A DNA stretch of 47,910 bases from positions 1 to 47,910 of the forward strand of contig JAAHGR010000029.1 of assembly GCA_010672425.1 (NCBI GenBank), read 5' to 3'. Made by a program: the position numbers and the translations under genes. The notes under the pieces are model-generated. The model saw only the letters and a list, made by a program, of their open reading frames with translations. It ran no database searches and was not told the origin of the DNA. Shown piece after piece: positions 36,949-46,440 of this stretch. Within the stretch, counting starts at the first letter, position 1; the number at the start of each line of letters is the position of its first letter. The stretch is from Symploca sp. SIO2E6 (lineage in GTDB: Bacteria; Cyanobacteriota; Cyanobacteriia; Cyanobacteriales; Coleofasciculaceae).

Positions 36949-38097
36949 ATGAGTACAGATGTAATTTCGGTACTGCAACCGATCTTTGATGAAATTGCAG
37001 CTCAAGGAATTATTGCAACGATCGCCCGTGATCCTATCTTGCAGTTTGGTACTCCCCAAATGCGCTTACTGATGGCAAATTATCTGCCTAGACGTTTATC
37101 TGATGTGAATACGATTACCGAGGATCTGACCTTGGTAACTGCTCACATAGCAGATGACGGCGATCCAATGTCACCACCACAAATTAAGGCAATTACCAAA
37201 GGTATGCCCATTACGGTGGTGTTGGGGCATATTGACACTGCTGCTCAAATGTCAGCACGAGAACACAGGGAAATTTCTTATCTTGTTCAGCGCAATGAAC
37301 GTGCTCAAGCCATTTCTAGGGTAATTCGTTGGTTAACTACAGTAACAAGACAAGCGATCTCGTTGAAAGAGGAAAAACAGCGTTGTGACGCGATCGCTAA
37401 TGGGACTGTCACGATTACCCCAATGAATGGGGCTTCTTATGACATTACCTTCCCCATCCCAGCGGACAATGTTGTTACAGTACCCTCTGGTACAGTTGCA
37501 GCACCAGCTGGTTTCTACGGCGCTAATTACAATCCAATCCTTGATTTCTTAGTCCCAATGAGGAATCGACTAAGGGATCTTGGGATGGAGCCAATGGTTA
37601 TCATTACCTCCAATAAGATAGCCACGGCTATGGAGCAAAATGAACAGCTCCGAAAAATGGCAGGGAATATCATCATTACTGATACTGGACTAGCCTCTGG
37701 GCAGCGCGATATCTCAGCTGCTTATCTTGATTCAATGTTGAGGCAAAACGGATTACCTCCGTTGATGCGTTACGATTCCAGGTATCCCCTCCAGGATGGG
37801 TCTAAAGTGCGGTTTTGGCCAGAGGATAAACTTGTAATGTTAGGGGCAACGGGACGCTCTGAAATCATTGAATGGACAGAGGAGCGTGAATTAAAATCCA
37901 TATTGTTGCCTAACACTTTGGGATATTATGGGGTGGGCATATCCCTTGGACAATCAGCTCCAGGAATGGTGATCACCACCAAGGCATCGGATCTAAAACC
38001 AGTCGGCTGGTATGCTGAAGCCTATCAAGAAAGCTTCCCCGTACCATTAGAATATGAAGCAATCGTTCAGGCAACTATCCCTGAACCAACCCCGTAG
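36949..38097 (+). CDS. Major capsid protein (lambda gpE-like)
   Basis: 382 aa, position after decoration protein; RDLGMEPMVIITSNKIATAM, HREISYLVQRNERAQAISRVIRWL. Confidence 0.75.
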   Translation: MSTDVISVLQPIFDEIAAQGIIATIARDPILQFGTPQMRLLMANYLPRRLSDVNTITEDLTLVTAHIADDGDPMSPPQIKAITKGMPITVVLGHIDTAAQMSAREHREISYLVQRNERAQAISRVIRWLTTVTRQAISLKEEKQRCDAIANGTVTITPMNGASYDITFPIPADNVVTVPSGTVAAPAGFYGANYNPILDFLVPMRNRLRDLGMEPMVIITSNKIATAMEQNEQLRKMAGNIIITDTGLASGQRDISAAYLDSMLRQNGLPPLMRYDSRYPLQDGSKVRFWPEDKLVMLGATGRSEIIEWTEERELKSILLPNTLGYYGVGISLGQSAPGMVITTKASDLKPVGWYAEAYQESFPVPLEYEAIVQATIPEPTP

Positions 38098-38099
38098 CC

Positions 38100-38384
38100 A
38101 TGATTAACAATACTGGACAAACCATAATATGGAAAAAGGGGCAACGATTCCCCCCAGGTTCCGATATACCTGACGAGATGGCGATTGAGATGGGCTTGAT
38201 GTCCCCCTCAAAGGTAGAGGAAACACCTACCGAGGAGTCCTCATCTGCTGCAACAGTAGAAACTACCTCGCCACCAACAGAAGCCACACAACCAGAAACG
38301 ACAGAGGAGCCACCACCGGTTAAAACTCCTGCTGCAACCAAACCCCCTGCCAAATCATCTAAAACCACCAAGAAGAAACAGTAA
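38100..38384 (+). CDS. Hypothetical Thr/Pro-rich small protein
   Basis: 94 aa, overlaps the next start by 1 nt. Confidence 0.5.
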   Translation: MINNTGQTIIWKKGQRFPPGSDIPDEMAIEMGLMSPSKVEETPTEESSSAATVETTSPPTEATQPETTEEPPPVKTPAATKPPAKSSKTTKKKQ

Positions 38385-38755
38385 TGGCCATCGTGACTAT
38401 AGATGAAGCTAAAACTGCATTCCTAGCAATTCCAGCGATCGCCAGCCTTTACGACTCAGCTCATGAGGCTTTCATCACCAAATTGTTAGAAGATTGTTCT
38501 ATCACAGTTGATGGGGTCAAAAAGTATCGGATATATGCAGTAGCGGCTGCCTATATCAGAACTCACCCAGATTTCATGATCAAAAAGCATGATCGTACTG
38601 AGTTGGCAGATCCAATTGCCCTAGCTGACTACTTCTTGGAGCTACAAACCAAGGAGGATGGAGTAGAAGGGGTGACCCCACCAGCCGTTACTAGCGATCG
38701 CGAGTTTCCCACTTTCTCCATGTTAAGACCGGTTCACAACTGGACAAAAAAATGA
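38384..38755 (+). CDS. Head-tail connector-like protein
   Basis: 123 aa, syntenic position after capsid. Confidence 0.5.
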   Translation: MAIVTIDEAKTAFLAIPAIASLYDSAHEAFITKLLEDCSITVDGVKKYRIYAVAAAYIRTHPDFMIKKHDRTELADPIALADYFLELQTKEDGVEGVTPPAVTSDREFPTFSMLRPVHNWTKK

Positions 38756-38771
38756 GTCCCACAATGGGAAC
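38756..38771 (+). promoter_or_regulatory. Dispersed near-palindrome, copy 10 (GTCCCACAATGGGAAC)
   Basis: Starts right after the TGA of the upstream gene and ends 3 nt before the ATG of the next. Confidence 0.85.
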
Positions 38772-38774
38772 GCT

Positions 38775-39179
38775 ATGACAATTTATCAAAACAAGCTATT
38801 CAATCTATCAGAGCTAACCTTCAAAGTAAAGGACAGCTCTAGCTTGGATTCACTAGGTAACCCCATTAGTGCTAACGATTCTACTATTGTCATCAAGGCT
38901 CAACTTGATGGAATTGGCTTTGCCAAAACCTTGTACATTGCTTCCCCTGACACAGGCAAGACCGATGAGACTGATATAACCTATATTGGTCATTGCGTTG
39001 AGCCGCGATCGCTTCCTCCAGAAATCAAAGCGGGTGCTGTGGGAACGGGTGTAGTTAATGGGGAAGAGGGAGAGATTAGATTGTTACCGGTCGATCAACC
39101 ATCTATCGGTTTAGCTAGGAGAGTATTTGGCGATCGCATCAAGATTAAGTTTATCAGGAGGGTTAGTACAGTGTCATGA
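38775..39179 (+). CDS. Head-tail completion-like hypothetical protein
   Basis: 134 aa, translationally coupled with the next gene. Confidence 0.45.
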   Translation: MTIYQNKLFNLSELTFKVKDSSSLDSLGNPISANDSTIVIKAQLDGIGFAKTLYIASPDTGKTDETDITYIGHCVEPRSLPPEIKAGAVGTGVVNGEEGEIRLLPVDQPSIGLARRVFGDRIKIKFIRRVSTVS

Positions 39180-39688
39180 CATTTAATCTAACTGCCTTTA
39201 ATCAGGATATCTACGACTTGTTGGCTCCCTTAAGGCAAGAGTTACAAGATGCTGAGATTCCTGTAGCAGTCCTACCAAAGGAGGCTAACGCATACAAAGC
39301 CAATGAGGACTCTGGACACATAACCATTGTGTTTAGAGAGTCTGAAAGGTTGGGGGACAGTCGATTATCCACAAAAGAACAGGAGGTTCAGTTAAGGCTG
39401 GAGATTAGAGTCAGTTTAAGCGATCGCTACACCAATGACCCCACTGTCAGTAATGCTGCGATTGAGTGGGTACTGGACAGGTTGGTAGGTCTAATCATTG
39501 GTCATCGCCCTCCGTTTGCTGAGGCTTATTGGTTCGAGGGGCACACTCTCTATCCCCCTGAGGCTGGTAGATGGGAGGTTGATGCTAGGTTCTCTTGTAT
39601 GGCAACTCTAATCCCCCCAGTTGAGCCAGTACCCTTGGTTGAGGTAATTAAGGCTAGTGGTAGCATTGGCGAAGTTAATATTAGTTGA
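39176..39688 (+). CDS. Tail terminator/completion-like protein
   Basis: 170 aa, position before tail genes; QDIYDLLAPLRQELQDAEIPV. Confidence 0.5.
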   Translation: MTFNLTAFNQDIYDLLAPLRQELQDAEIPVAVLPKEANAYKANEDSGHITIVFRESERLGDSRLSTKEQEVQLRLEIRVSLSDRYTNDPTVSNAAIEWVLDRLVGLIIGHRPPFAEAYWFEGHTLYPPEAGRWEVDARFSCMATLIPPVEPVPLVEVIKASGSIGEVNIS

Positions 39689-39758
39689 AAAATGAGGCTC
39701 TTAGGATATTTAACGAAAGAAAAACTAGACTGAATAAAAGTTCTCTACTGAATCCTGT

Positions 39759-41279
39759 ATGTCCAGCAATATCATGACTCGAAAAATTTTGATTCTGGCG
39801 GCAAACCCAAAAACCACCTCACGATTGCGTTTGGATGAAGAAGTAAGAGAAATTGATGAGGGATTGTCCCGTGCTAAACACCGAGATCAGTTTGAACTCG
39901 TTCAGAAGTGGGCAGTGCGTCCAAGAGATATCCAGGAGGCTATGTTGGACACGAATCCTCAAATTGTGCATTTTGCTGGGCATGGTGCTGGAGAAGAAGG
40001 ACTAATTTTTGAAGATGAAATGGGACAAACCAAGTTTGTGACGAAAGAAGCTCTAGCTGGACTGTTTGAGCTATTTGCCGATCAAGTGGAGTGCGTAGTT
40101 CTAAATGGGTGTTACTCCCAAGTACAGGCTGAAAGTATTGCTCAACATATTCGATATGTTATTGCTATGCAGCAGGAAATTAGCGACAGAGCAGCAATCA
40201 CTTTTGCTGTTGGCTTTTATGCGGCTTTAGGAGCAGGTCGTCGTTTTGAGTTTGCCCATAAATTGGGCCGTAATGCTATTCAAATGTATCAAATTCCTGA
40301 GCATCTGACACCAATACTGCTTAGTCCTAAAAAACCTCCATTTATAGATATTGGAACCTCCCCTTCCAAACAAACAAGCCTTATTCCTCAGCATGAATAT
40401 GAACTTCTTGTTAAGGATATTCTCCAAGCTCGGCTGATTAAAAATATCCCTGGAGAAGACCTTGAGATTAAGCAAGGCACCCACTATACAGGGAAGTCTG
40501 GATGTGAACATGAAATAGGTGTATCTGCATTAATGAAAATCGCAGGTGTGAAATTTCTAATACTTATTGAATGTAAAAACCATTCTGAATTGGTTAAAAC
40601 CGCTGAGGTTTTGGAGTTTGCTTCTCGCCTTGATGACATTGGTGCTCAAAAGGGAATTATTGTTACGACTCGTGGCTTTGATTCTGGTGCATTACAAGTA
40701 GCCAAGTCCAAAGGAATTGCTCTGGTGATTGCTTGTGATCTTGATTGGGAAATCTGCATGGAATCCCCATCAAGAGAATTTCAATTACGCCGGGACTTTA
40801 TTCAGAAATGTTTAAGCTTTTTAAGTGAATCTAATAAATTGAATGAAGCAAGCCTGTCAGCTCTATATGATCAATCGGCTGAATCTAATAAGTTGAATAA
40901 AGCAAGCCTGTCAGCACACCAGGGCTTTATTCAGAAATGTTTAAGCTTTCTAAGTAGATCTAATAAGTTGAATACAGCAAGCCTGTCAGCTCTATATGAT
41001 CAACTATATGATCAATCGGCTGAGTCTATGCGTGGATTCGCTCGTAAATTTGCTACTTTGCCTGAGACTCTTGACTCTTTGCGAAGTTGGAGATTTAGAG
41101 GAAGTAATGGCGAGGATTCCCTACCTCACGGATATGTATTTATTAATAACTCTATTACTGACCGTGATGTCGAACTAGAGAAATTTTTGTATGGGAACGA
41201 GTTTCTAGCTTTGCGTCGTGACGGATTATTTTCCTACATCTCAATTGACCTTGCTAGAAAACAAGGAGAGGGAAAGTAA
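39759..41279 (+). CDS. CHAT-domain protease fused to Mrr-like PD-(D/E)XK domain, with C-terminal repeats
   Basis: CHAT: ILILAANPKTTSRLRLDEEVREID, catalytic-type IVHFAGHG and VVLNGCYS. Mrr-like: HYTGKSGCEHEIGVSALMKIAGVKFLILIECKNHSE...DIGAQKGIIVTTRGFDSGALQVAKSKGIALV. Confidence 0.82.
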   Translation: MSSNIMTRKILILAANPKTTSRLRLDEEVREIDEGLSRAKHRDQFELVQKWAVRPRDIQEAMLDTNPQIVHFAGHGAGEEGLIFEDEMGQTKFVTKEALAGLFELFADQVECVVLNGCYSQVQAESIAQHIRYVIAMQQEISDRAAITFAVGFYAALGAGRRFEFAHKLGRNAIQMYQIPEHLTPILLSPKKPPFIDIGTSPSKQTSLIPQHEYELLVKDILQARLIKNIPGEDLEIKQGTHYTGKSGCEHEIGVSALMKIAGVKFLILIECKNHSELVKTAEVLEFASRLDDIGAQKGIIVTTRGFDSGALQVAKSKGIALVIACDLDWEICMESPSREFQLRRDFIQKCLSFLSESNKLNEASLSALYDQSAESNKLNKASLSAHQGFIQKCLSFLSRSNKLNTASLSALYDQLYDQSAESMRGFARKFATLPETLDSLRSWRFRGSNGEDSLPHGYVFINNSITDRDVELEKFLYGNEFLALRRDGLFSYISIDLARKQGEGK

Positions 41280-41280
41280 A

Positions 41281-41718
41281 ATGGTAGTCAAAATCGAGGT
41301 AACAACCAAAGAGATTGAACGAGCGATCGCGGGTTACAAGAAGCGAGTTAGAGGCTTAGATAATCCTCTAAGAGGTTTTGGCAACTACTATTTGAGTGAA
41401 ATAAAAAAGCAATTTCGCACATCTACAGATCCTGAGGGTAATAGATGGGCTAACCTGTTGGCATCAACCTTGGAGCAAAAACGAAGACAAGGTTACTCTA
41501 GTAGTCCTTTGGTAAAAACTGGAAGTCTAGAAAACTCATTTTCCTATGTGATTGATAGGCGATCTATAACCATTAAATCTAGTTCCCCTATATTGAGATT
41601 CCATGAGGATGGAACAAAGAAAATGGTTGCTAGACCAGTAATTGGTAAACGTGTTCCTCAACGACACAAACAGAAACTATTGAGATTACTTCGTACATGG
41701 GTAAAACGTCCAAGATGA
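41281..41718 (+). CDS. Phage virion morphogenesis (tail completion) protein
   Basis: MVVKIEVTTKEIERAIAGYKKRVR...FRTSTDPEGNRWANLL...LVKTGSLENSF...RVPQRHKQKLLRLL; start refined to ATG 41281. Confidence 0.75.
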   Translation: MVVKIEVTTKEIERAIAGYKKRVRGLDNPLRGFGNYYLSEIKKQFRTSTDPEGNRWANLLASTLEQKRRQGYSSSPLVKTGSLENSFSYVIDRRSITIKSSSPILRFHEDGTKKMVARPVIGKRVPQRHKQKLLRLLRTWVKRPR

Positions 41719-41765
41719 GCATATTAAACCTCATTAAATCAAACCGAAATAAGGAAGAAAGATAA

Positions 41766-42857
41766 ATGGCAACAAACACAGGAGTTATTGTTACCCAAGC
41801 TGTGGGAACTGGGAGTGCAGTTCTTACGAAAAAACTGTCAGTTGCGATCGCAGGAACTGCTACAGCAGGATCGGCTGTGGCAGACTCTGTGTACAAGGTA
41901 AAGTCTACTGCTGAGGCTGAATCTTTATTCGGGACTATCGCTGATGGGGGAACACTGCCATTAGCTCTTAGTGTTCTACAAAGATATGGTTTGGGCAGTA
42001 TCTATGTTATTAAACCCTCAGTTGGCAATGAAGTAGCTGCCTTAGATGAATTCTCAACCATGCCAGAGATTGCCGCGATCGCTTTTCCTGGTAATGATGG
42101 GAATGCTACAGCCATTGTTGACAAACTGAAGGAAGTAGCTGACATAATCAAGGCGATCGCGATTGTAGATTTTGATGCCACTGACGCCGTTGCTGATGTT
42201 TACACCAAACGTGCAGCTGGGGGAGAATTTAGCAAAGCTGACCCACGCATTATCTATGTTTTCCCTAGCCTCAAAAATTCAGATGACCCAACCCAAATAG
42301 AGCCGCTGTCATTACATCTCATGGGAGTGATAGCTGGATTGAATAACTATGGGGTTAGTCCACTTAACAAGCCTATCTTAGGTGCTGATGCCGTTAATGA
42401 TGCCTCAATGACTTTCAGCTTTTCGGATCAGAATGCTGATACAGAGAAATTGCTTGATCAGGGTATTGTTACTGTTAACCAAAAGATGGACACCAGCCTT
42501 GTCCTATGGGGTGGCAGAAACTCTCTCTACAAGGAAGATAGCACAGATGTTTTGACATGGATTAATGCTGTCAGGGCAAGGGATGAGATCACAAAAATGA
42601 TTGAGGAGCGATCGCTCAAGTTCCTTTCCAGTGAGAGTGTGATTGCTACTGCAAATCTACTGAGGGAATCTTACGTTAATTGTCTGAGTGCAGAAGCCGC
42701 TAAGGGGGCAATTAAAAGTGATTACAGGGTAACCTTTAACGAAGCCAGTAGCGACTTGAGTAAAGGAATGCTTGACTACTCCATAGAATTTGCTCCTTGG
42801 TTACCGATCGAGTTGATCACAGCTACCGTTAAAATCTCTATCAAGGTAGGAGGTTAA
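41766..42857 (+). CDS. Contractile tail sheath protein
   Basis: N-terminal GVIVTQAVG...VAIAGTATAGSA; C-terminal ARDEITKMIEERSLKFLSS...LDYSIEFAPWLPIELITATVKI. Confidence 0.82.
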   Translation: MATNTGVIVTQAVGTGSAVLTKKLSVAIAGTATAGSAVADSVYKVKSTAEAESLFGTIADGGTLPLALSVLQRYGLGSIYVIKPSVGNEVAALDEFSTMPEIAAIAFPGNDGNATAIVDKLKEVADIIKAIAIVDFDATDAVADVYTKRAAGGEFSKADPRIIYVFPSLKNSDDPTQIEPLSLHLMGVIAGLNNYGVSPLNKPILGADAVNDASMTFSFSDQNADTEKLLDQGIVTVNQKMDTSLVLWGGRNSLYKEDSTDVLTWINAVRARDEITKMIEERSLKFLSSESVIATANLLRESYVNCLSAEAAKGAIKSDYRVTFNEASSDLSKGMLDYSIEFAPWLPIELITATVKISIKVGG

Positions 42858-42860
42858 AAC

Positions 42861-43388
42861 ATGCCAGTATACGAATTAGTCCCTAATGAGCTTCTTGTGG
42901 CTAGCTTTCTGGACTTTTCCGGCAATCCCCAGGACGGGAAAGGAATGATCACCCTACTAACCTTACCGGAGATTTTGAGAGAGATTGACTCTGATTCAAG
43001 ACTGGGTGAAGCTGGAGCACAGGAAAGATTGCTTGGTTTTCAGGCAATGTCAGCATCGATGACCCTTAAGGGAATTAGTGAAGAACTCGACTTGATGCTA
43101 AAAAACACAATGGCTCCCAATGGGGCTGTCAATCCGATAACAGTACAGATCGATGGCATAGCCCGCGATCGCTACTCAACGGCTACGGCGGCTATCAAGT
43201 ATACCCTGAAGGGAGAGGTGAAAAAATATCCCTTTCATACCAGCTTGGCTCCTAACGAGAAAGCAGAGATGGAATTACAGATGACTGTGTGGGGCTTTGG
43301 TCATCAATTAGGAGCCAATAGCTTCTACTTCGAGCCTCAAGCTCAAAAGTGGGAGGTGAATGGGACAAACCTATGGGTAAGGGGGTAG
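42861..43388 (+). CDS. Contractile tail tube protein
   Basis: 175 aa directly after sheath; DRYSTATAAIKYTLKGEVKKYPF. Confidence 0.78.
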   Translation: MPVYELVPNELLVASFLDFSGNPQDGKGMITLLTLPEILREIDSDSRLGEAGAQERLLGFQAMSASMTLKGISEELDLMLKNTMAPNGAVNPITVQIDGIARDRYSTATAAIKYTLKGEVKKYPFHTSLAPNEKAEMELQMTVWGFGHQLGANSFYFEPQAQKWEVNGTNLWVRG

Positions 43389-43425
43389 CGGGACGCGGAG
43401 ACGCGGGGACGCGGGGACGCGGAGA
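43383..43425 (+). repeat. GC-rich 8-bp tandem repeat (GGACGCGG-type)
   Basis: GTAGCGGGACGCGGAGACGCGGGGACGCGGGGACGCGGAGAA; similar CCCCGCGTCCCCGCGTC near 24208. Confidence 0.75.
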
Positions 43426-43435
43426 AAGGATAACC

Positions 43436-43450
43436 GTCCATAATGGGAAC
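43436..43450 (+). promoter_or_regulatory. Dispersed near-palindrome, copy 11 (GTCCATAATGGGAAC)
   Basis: One C shorter than consensus; intergenic between tube and chaperone genes. Confidence 0.7.
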
Positions 43451-43482
43451 GCAAATTTTTGGAAATGAGGAATGAGATAGTT

Positions 43483-44052
43483 ATGGCAAAAAAAGAGAAT
43501 GGAATGGTTGCAGGAGAGGCGATTCAGACGCCTAATGAATCTCCTAAAAGGAAAGAAGTTACTATTCAGATAGGCAATCGCTCATTTGTCAAGAAGCCAT
43601 TGCCAGCTAATACTTATTTTGGCTATCAACGTAGACTGACGACTCACAACCAAGAGATTGCTATCCTTTGGCTGATGTATGAAGCCTATGGAATTGGGGA
43701 AGAAGAGTTTCAGGGATTGAGGTTCAGGGAGAAAGGTAGGCTACAAGCAGCGCTCACAACCATTGAGGCAGAGGTAACCTGTCATGATGATCTACCATTT
43801 TCTGAGTCCTCTGATTTCTCAGTTTTGGGGCACAGGTACACAGAGAAGCCCAACAGTGGAGATTATTACACCAAATTTGTCCAACAATCCAATCAAGGAG
43901 CGATCGCCTATAAAGAGGCAATTCAAAGTCTGTTTCTCATTGATGGCAGGGTGATAGAGGACAAGGATTTTAGTGAGCCAGAGGGAATAGGCTATGGGGG
44001 AGCTGTAGCGCTGATGAATTGGATAAATTTTATGTTCTCCCAAACCCTATAG
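43483..44052 (+). CDS. Tail assembly chaperone (G-like)
   Basis: Position between tube and tape measure; overlapping -1 frame extension (see 44025-44031). Confidence 0.7.
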   Translation: MAKKENGMVAGEAIQTPNESPKRKEVTIQIGNRSFVKKPLPANTYFGYQRRLTTHNQEIAILWLMYEAYGIGEEEFQGLRFREKGRLQAALTTIEAEVTCHDDLPFSESSDFSVLGHRYTEKPNSGDYYTKFVQQSNQGAIAYKEAIQSLFLIDGRVIEDKDFSEPEGIGYGGAVALMNWINFMFSQTL

Positions 44053-44192
44053 ATTTGATGTTTATCCTCAAATACATGGGTTGGGGATTAAGGGAGTTGT
44101 TGGGGATAGGGAAAATGAGGGATGTTGAGTTTTGGGTTAAACAGGCGATCGCGTTAATGAAAGAGGAGCAAAGACAGAGTGGCAATCACTGA
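44025..44192 (+). CDS. -1 frameshift extension (T-like) of the tail assembly chaperone
   Basis: Slippery A_AAT_TTT at 44025-44031 in the G frame; -1 frame open to TGA 44190-44192: YVLPNPIDLMFILKYMGWGLRELLGIGKMRDVEFWVKQAIALMKEEQRQSGNH. Confidence 0.8.
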   Translation, partial: KFYVLPNPIDLMFILKYMGWGLRELLGIGKMRDVEFWVKQAIALMKEEQRQSGNH

Positions 44193-46431
44193 AACCATTA
44201 AATTCTTAGCTGACATCGGTAACGCGATTGGCGGGTTTGATAAGCTGCAAAATAGGGCACAAGCTCTGAGTGGAAGGTTGAGCAGTATTGGTGGGGCGGC
44301 TGTAGGAGCAGGAACTGCGATCGCGGCTCCGATTGCAGCTGGCTTTGGAGCAGTCCTCAAAGTCTCCAGTGACTTTGAGTCTCAGATGAATCAAGTTAAG
44401 GCTGTTAGTGGGGCTACTGGTGCTGAGTTCGAGAAGCTACGCAACCAAGCAAAGGAGCTTGGGAGTACTACAGCATTTAGTGCTAAGCAAGCGGCTCAAG
44501 CCCAAGGATTCTTGGCAATGGCAGGGTTTAATACTAATGAGGTGTTCCAGGCTCTCCCCAGTACTCTAGATTTGGCGATCGCTGGACAGACGGGATTAGC
44601 CGGGGCAGCTGATATTGCCTCTAATGTTTTGACTGGCTTCCAGTTTGAAGCTAAAGACCTAGGAAGAGTCAATGATGTCCTTGCTCAAACTGCCTCCTCT
44701 GCAAACACCAACATTTCCCAGCTGGGGACTGCCTTTTCTTACGCTGGCCCGATCGCTAAAACAGCTGGTATTGGTTTTGAAGAGACAGCCGCATTGATTG
44801 GTAAATTGTCAGATGCTGGACTGCAAGGGGAGAAAGCAGGAACTAGCTTAAGAGGGGCAATCTCCTCATTGCTCAAACCTTCAGCAGATGCCAGGGAAGC
44901 ATTGGCTAGGTTGGGAGTTCAAACTGATGCCGGTAATGGGCAGCTTAGATCAATGACTGGCATTATCGGGGACTTGGGTAATGCAGGTGCAACAACAGCG
45001 GACTTAATAACCATCTTTGGCAGAGAAGCCGGGACAGGTATGGCAGCTTTATTAGGTCAAGGTAGTGACGCGATCGCAAATTTAGAAAGCAAGCTGATCA
45101 ACTCTGGTGGTGCTGCTAGTCGCATGGCAGATATTATGAGTTCTGGGTTGCAACCGGAACTTAAGGGACTGGCTTCTGCATTTGAGGGATTAGCACTAGC
45201 GATCGCCGATACAGGTATCCTGGATTTAGCAGCTAGAGGTGTTGCCGCTGTTACCTCAGCAGTGAGATGGATATCTCAACTACCTCAACCAGTTCTACTA
45301 GCAGGGACTGTAATCGTAGGTCTAACTGGAGCAATAGGAGGGTTACTGGTAGTTGGTGGGACTTTAGCAATCGCAGTCAGTAGTGCTATCACAGCTTTTG
45401 CTACCTTAGCTCCCGTCGTTGCTGGTGCTGGGGTAGCCATAGGTGCGATTTCAGCTCCGATTGCCTTGGGAGTAGCTGCCTTGGCATCTATTGGGGTAGC
45501 AGCTTATCAGGTAATTACCAATTGGGAAGCGCTCAAAGATACCACTGCTGCTATCTTTGGTGCGATGAAAGCTACTATCACCAGCTGGGTAACGGAAGCT
45601 AGATTTAGGTTCGTTCAAGTTAAACAGTTTGTCACTTCTACTTTTGGAGGGATAGTAGAAACCGTGCGATCGCGAGTAGGAGAAGTTGTTTCCCAAGCTC
45701 GTAATATGGGTTCTCAAGTAATTGCAGCAGTTCAAGCTCTACCAAGTCAAGCCCTGGCAGCTGGGCGATCGCTAGTCAGTAACTTTGCTCAAGGCATTAT
45801 TGCCGCTGCTAATGCCCCTATTGAAGCCGTCCAAAATATGGTTACTCGTATTCGTGGTTTATTGCCATCATCTCCTGCTAAATGGGGGGCATTAAGTGAT
45901 ATTGATACGGTGGGATACGGAATGATGGACACCATTGCCAGTTCCCTAAAGCAAGCTGCTCCTCTGGCTATCAATGCAGCGAGTCAAGCAATGGAAGGAA
46001 TTGGTAGCAAGATTGATCAGGCGATCGCTAACCTTAATGCTGGTCAACTTACTTTATTTGAGGATGGCAGCTTCAAAATAGGTGGGGTTAAGGCTGCTGA
46101 TTTAGGACTAAACACAGTCAAAATTGATCCTTCTTTATTTGGTGGCAATGTTTCTTATAGCGGGGGACTAACAAGACAGCAAGCAACATCGCAAATTATG
46201 GAAGATTTAAAAGGCTTAAAAGCTTCCCTGATGCCTTCTGGTAGGACTGGTAATGTTGATTTTGCCCATAGCAGTGGAGGGGATACCATTATTGAGTATA
46301 AACCCACTATTAGCATTAACTCATCAGCCGACCCCCAAGCGATAATTAATGCCTTAGAGACCAGAGATGAACAATTCCTTGACTTAATCGAAAGAGTAAC
46401 TGGTAGGCGATCACGCACAAGTTTTACTTAG
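44179..46431 (+). CDS. Tail tape measure protein
   Basis: SSDFESQMNQVKAVSGATGAEFEKLRNQAKELGSTTAFSAKQAAQAQGFLAMAGF classic TMP domain; GTG start. Confidence 0.95.
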   Translation: MAITETIKFLADIGNAIGGFDKLQNRAQALSGRLSSIGGAAVGAGTAIAAPIAAGFGAVLKVSSDFESQMNQVKAVSGATGAEFEKLRNQAKELGSTTAFSAKQAAQAQGFLAMAGFNTNEVFQALPSTLDLAIAGQTGLAGAADIASNVLTGFQFEAKDLGRVNDVLAQTASSANTNISQLGTAFSYAGPIAKTAGIGFEETAALIGKLSDAGLQGEKAGTSLRGAISSLLKPSADAREALARLGVQTDAGNGQLRSMTGIIGDLGNAGATTADLITIFGREAGTGMAALLGQGSDAIANLESKLINSGGAASRMADIMSSGLQPELKGLASAFEGLALAIADTGILDLAARGVAAVTSAVRWISQLPQPVLLAGTVIVGLTGAIGGLLVVGGTLAIAVSSAITAFATLAPVVAGAGVAIGAISAPIALGVAALASIGVAAYQVITNWEALKDTTAAIFGAMKATITSWVTEARFRFVQVKQFVTSTFGGIVETVRSRVGEVVSQARNMGSQVIAAVQALPSQALAAGRSLVSNFAQGIIAAANAPIEAVQNMVTRIRGLLPSSPAKWGALSDIDTVGYGMMDTIASSLKQAAPLAINAASQAMEGIGSKIDQAIANLNAGQLTLFEDGSFKIGGVKAADLGLNTVKIDPSLFGGNVSYSGGLTRQQATSQIMEDLKGLKASLMPSGRTGNVDFAHSSGGDTIIEYKPTISINSSADPQAIINALETRDEQFLDLIERVTGRRSRTSFT

Positions 46432-46440
46432 TATTTTATT

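Noticed and set aside
43383-43425. GGACGCGG tandem repeat as a regulatory or CRISPR-like array
   Set aside because: Simple low-complexity repeat; the same type appears near 24208 and such tracts are common in intergenic regions of filamentous cyanobacteria.
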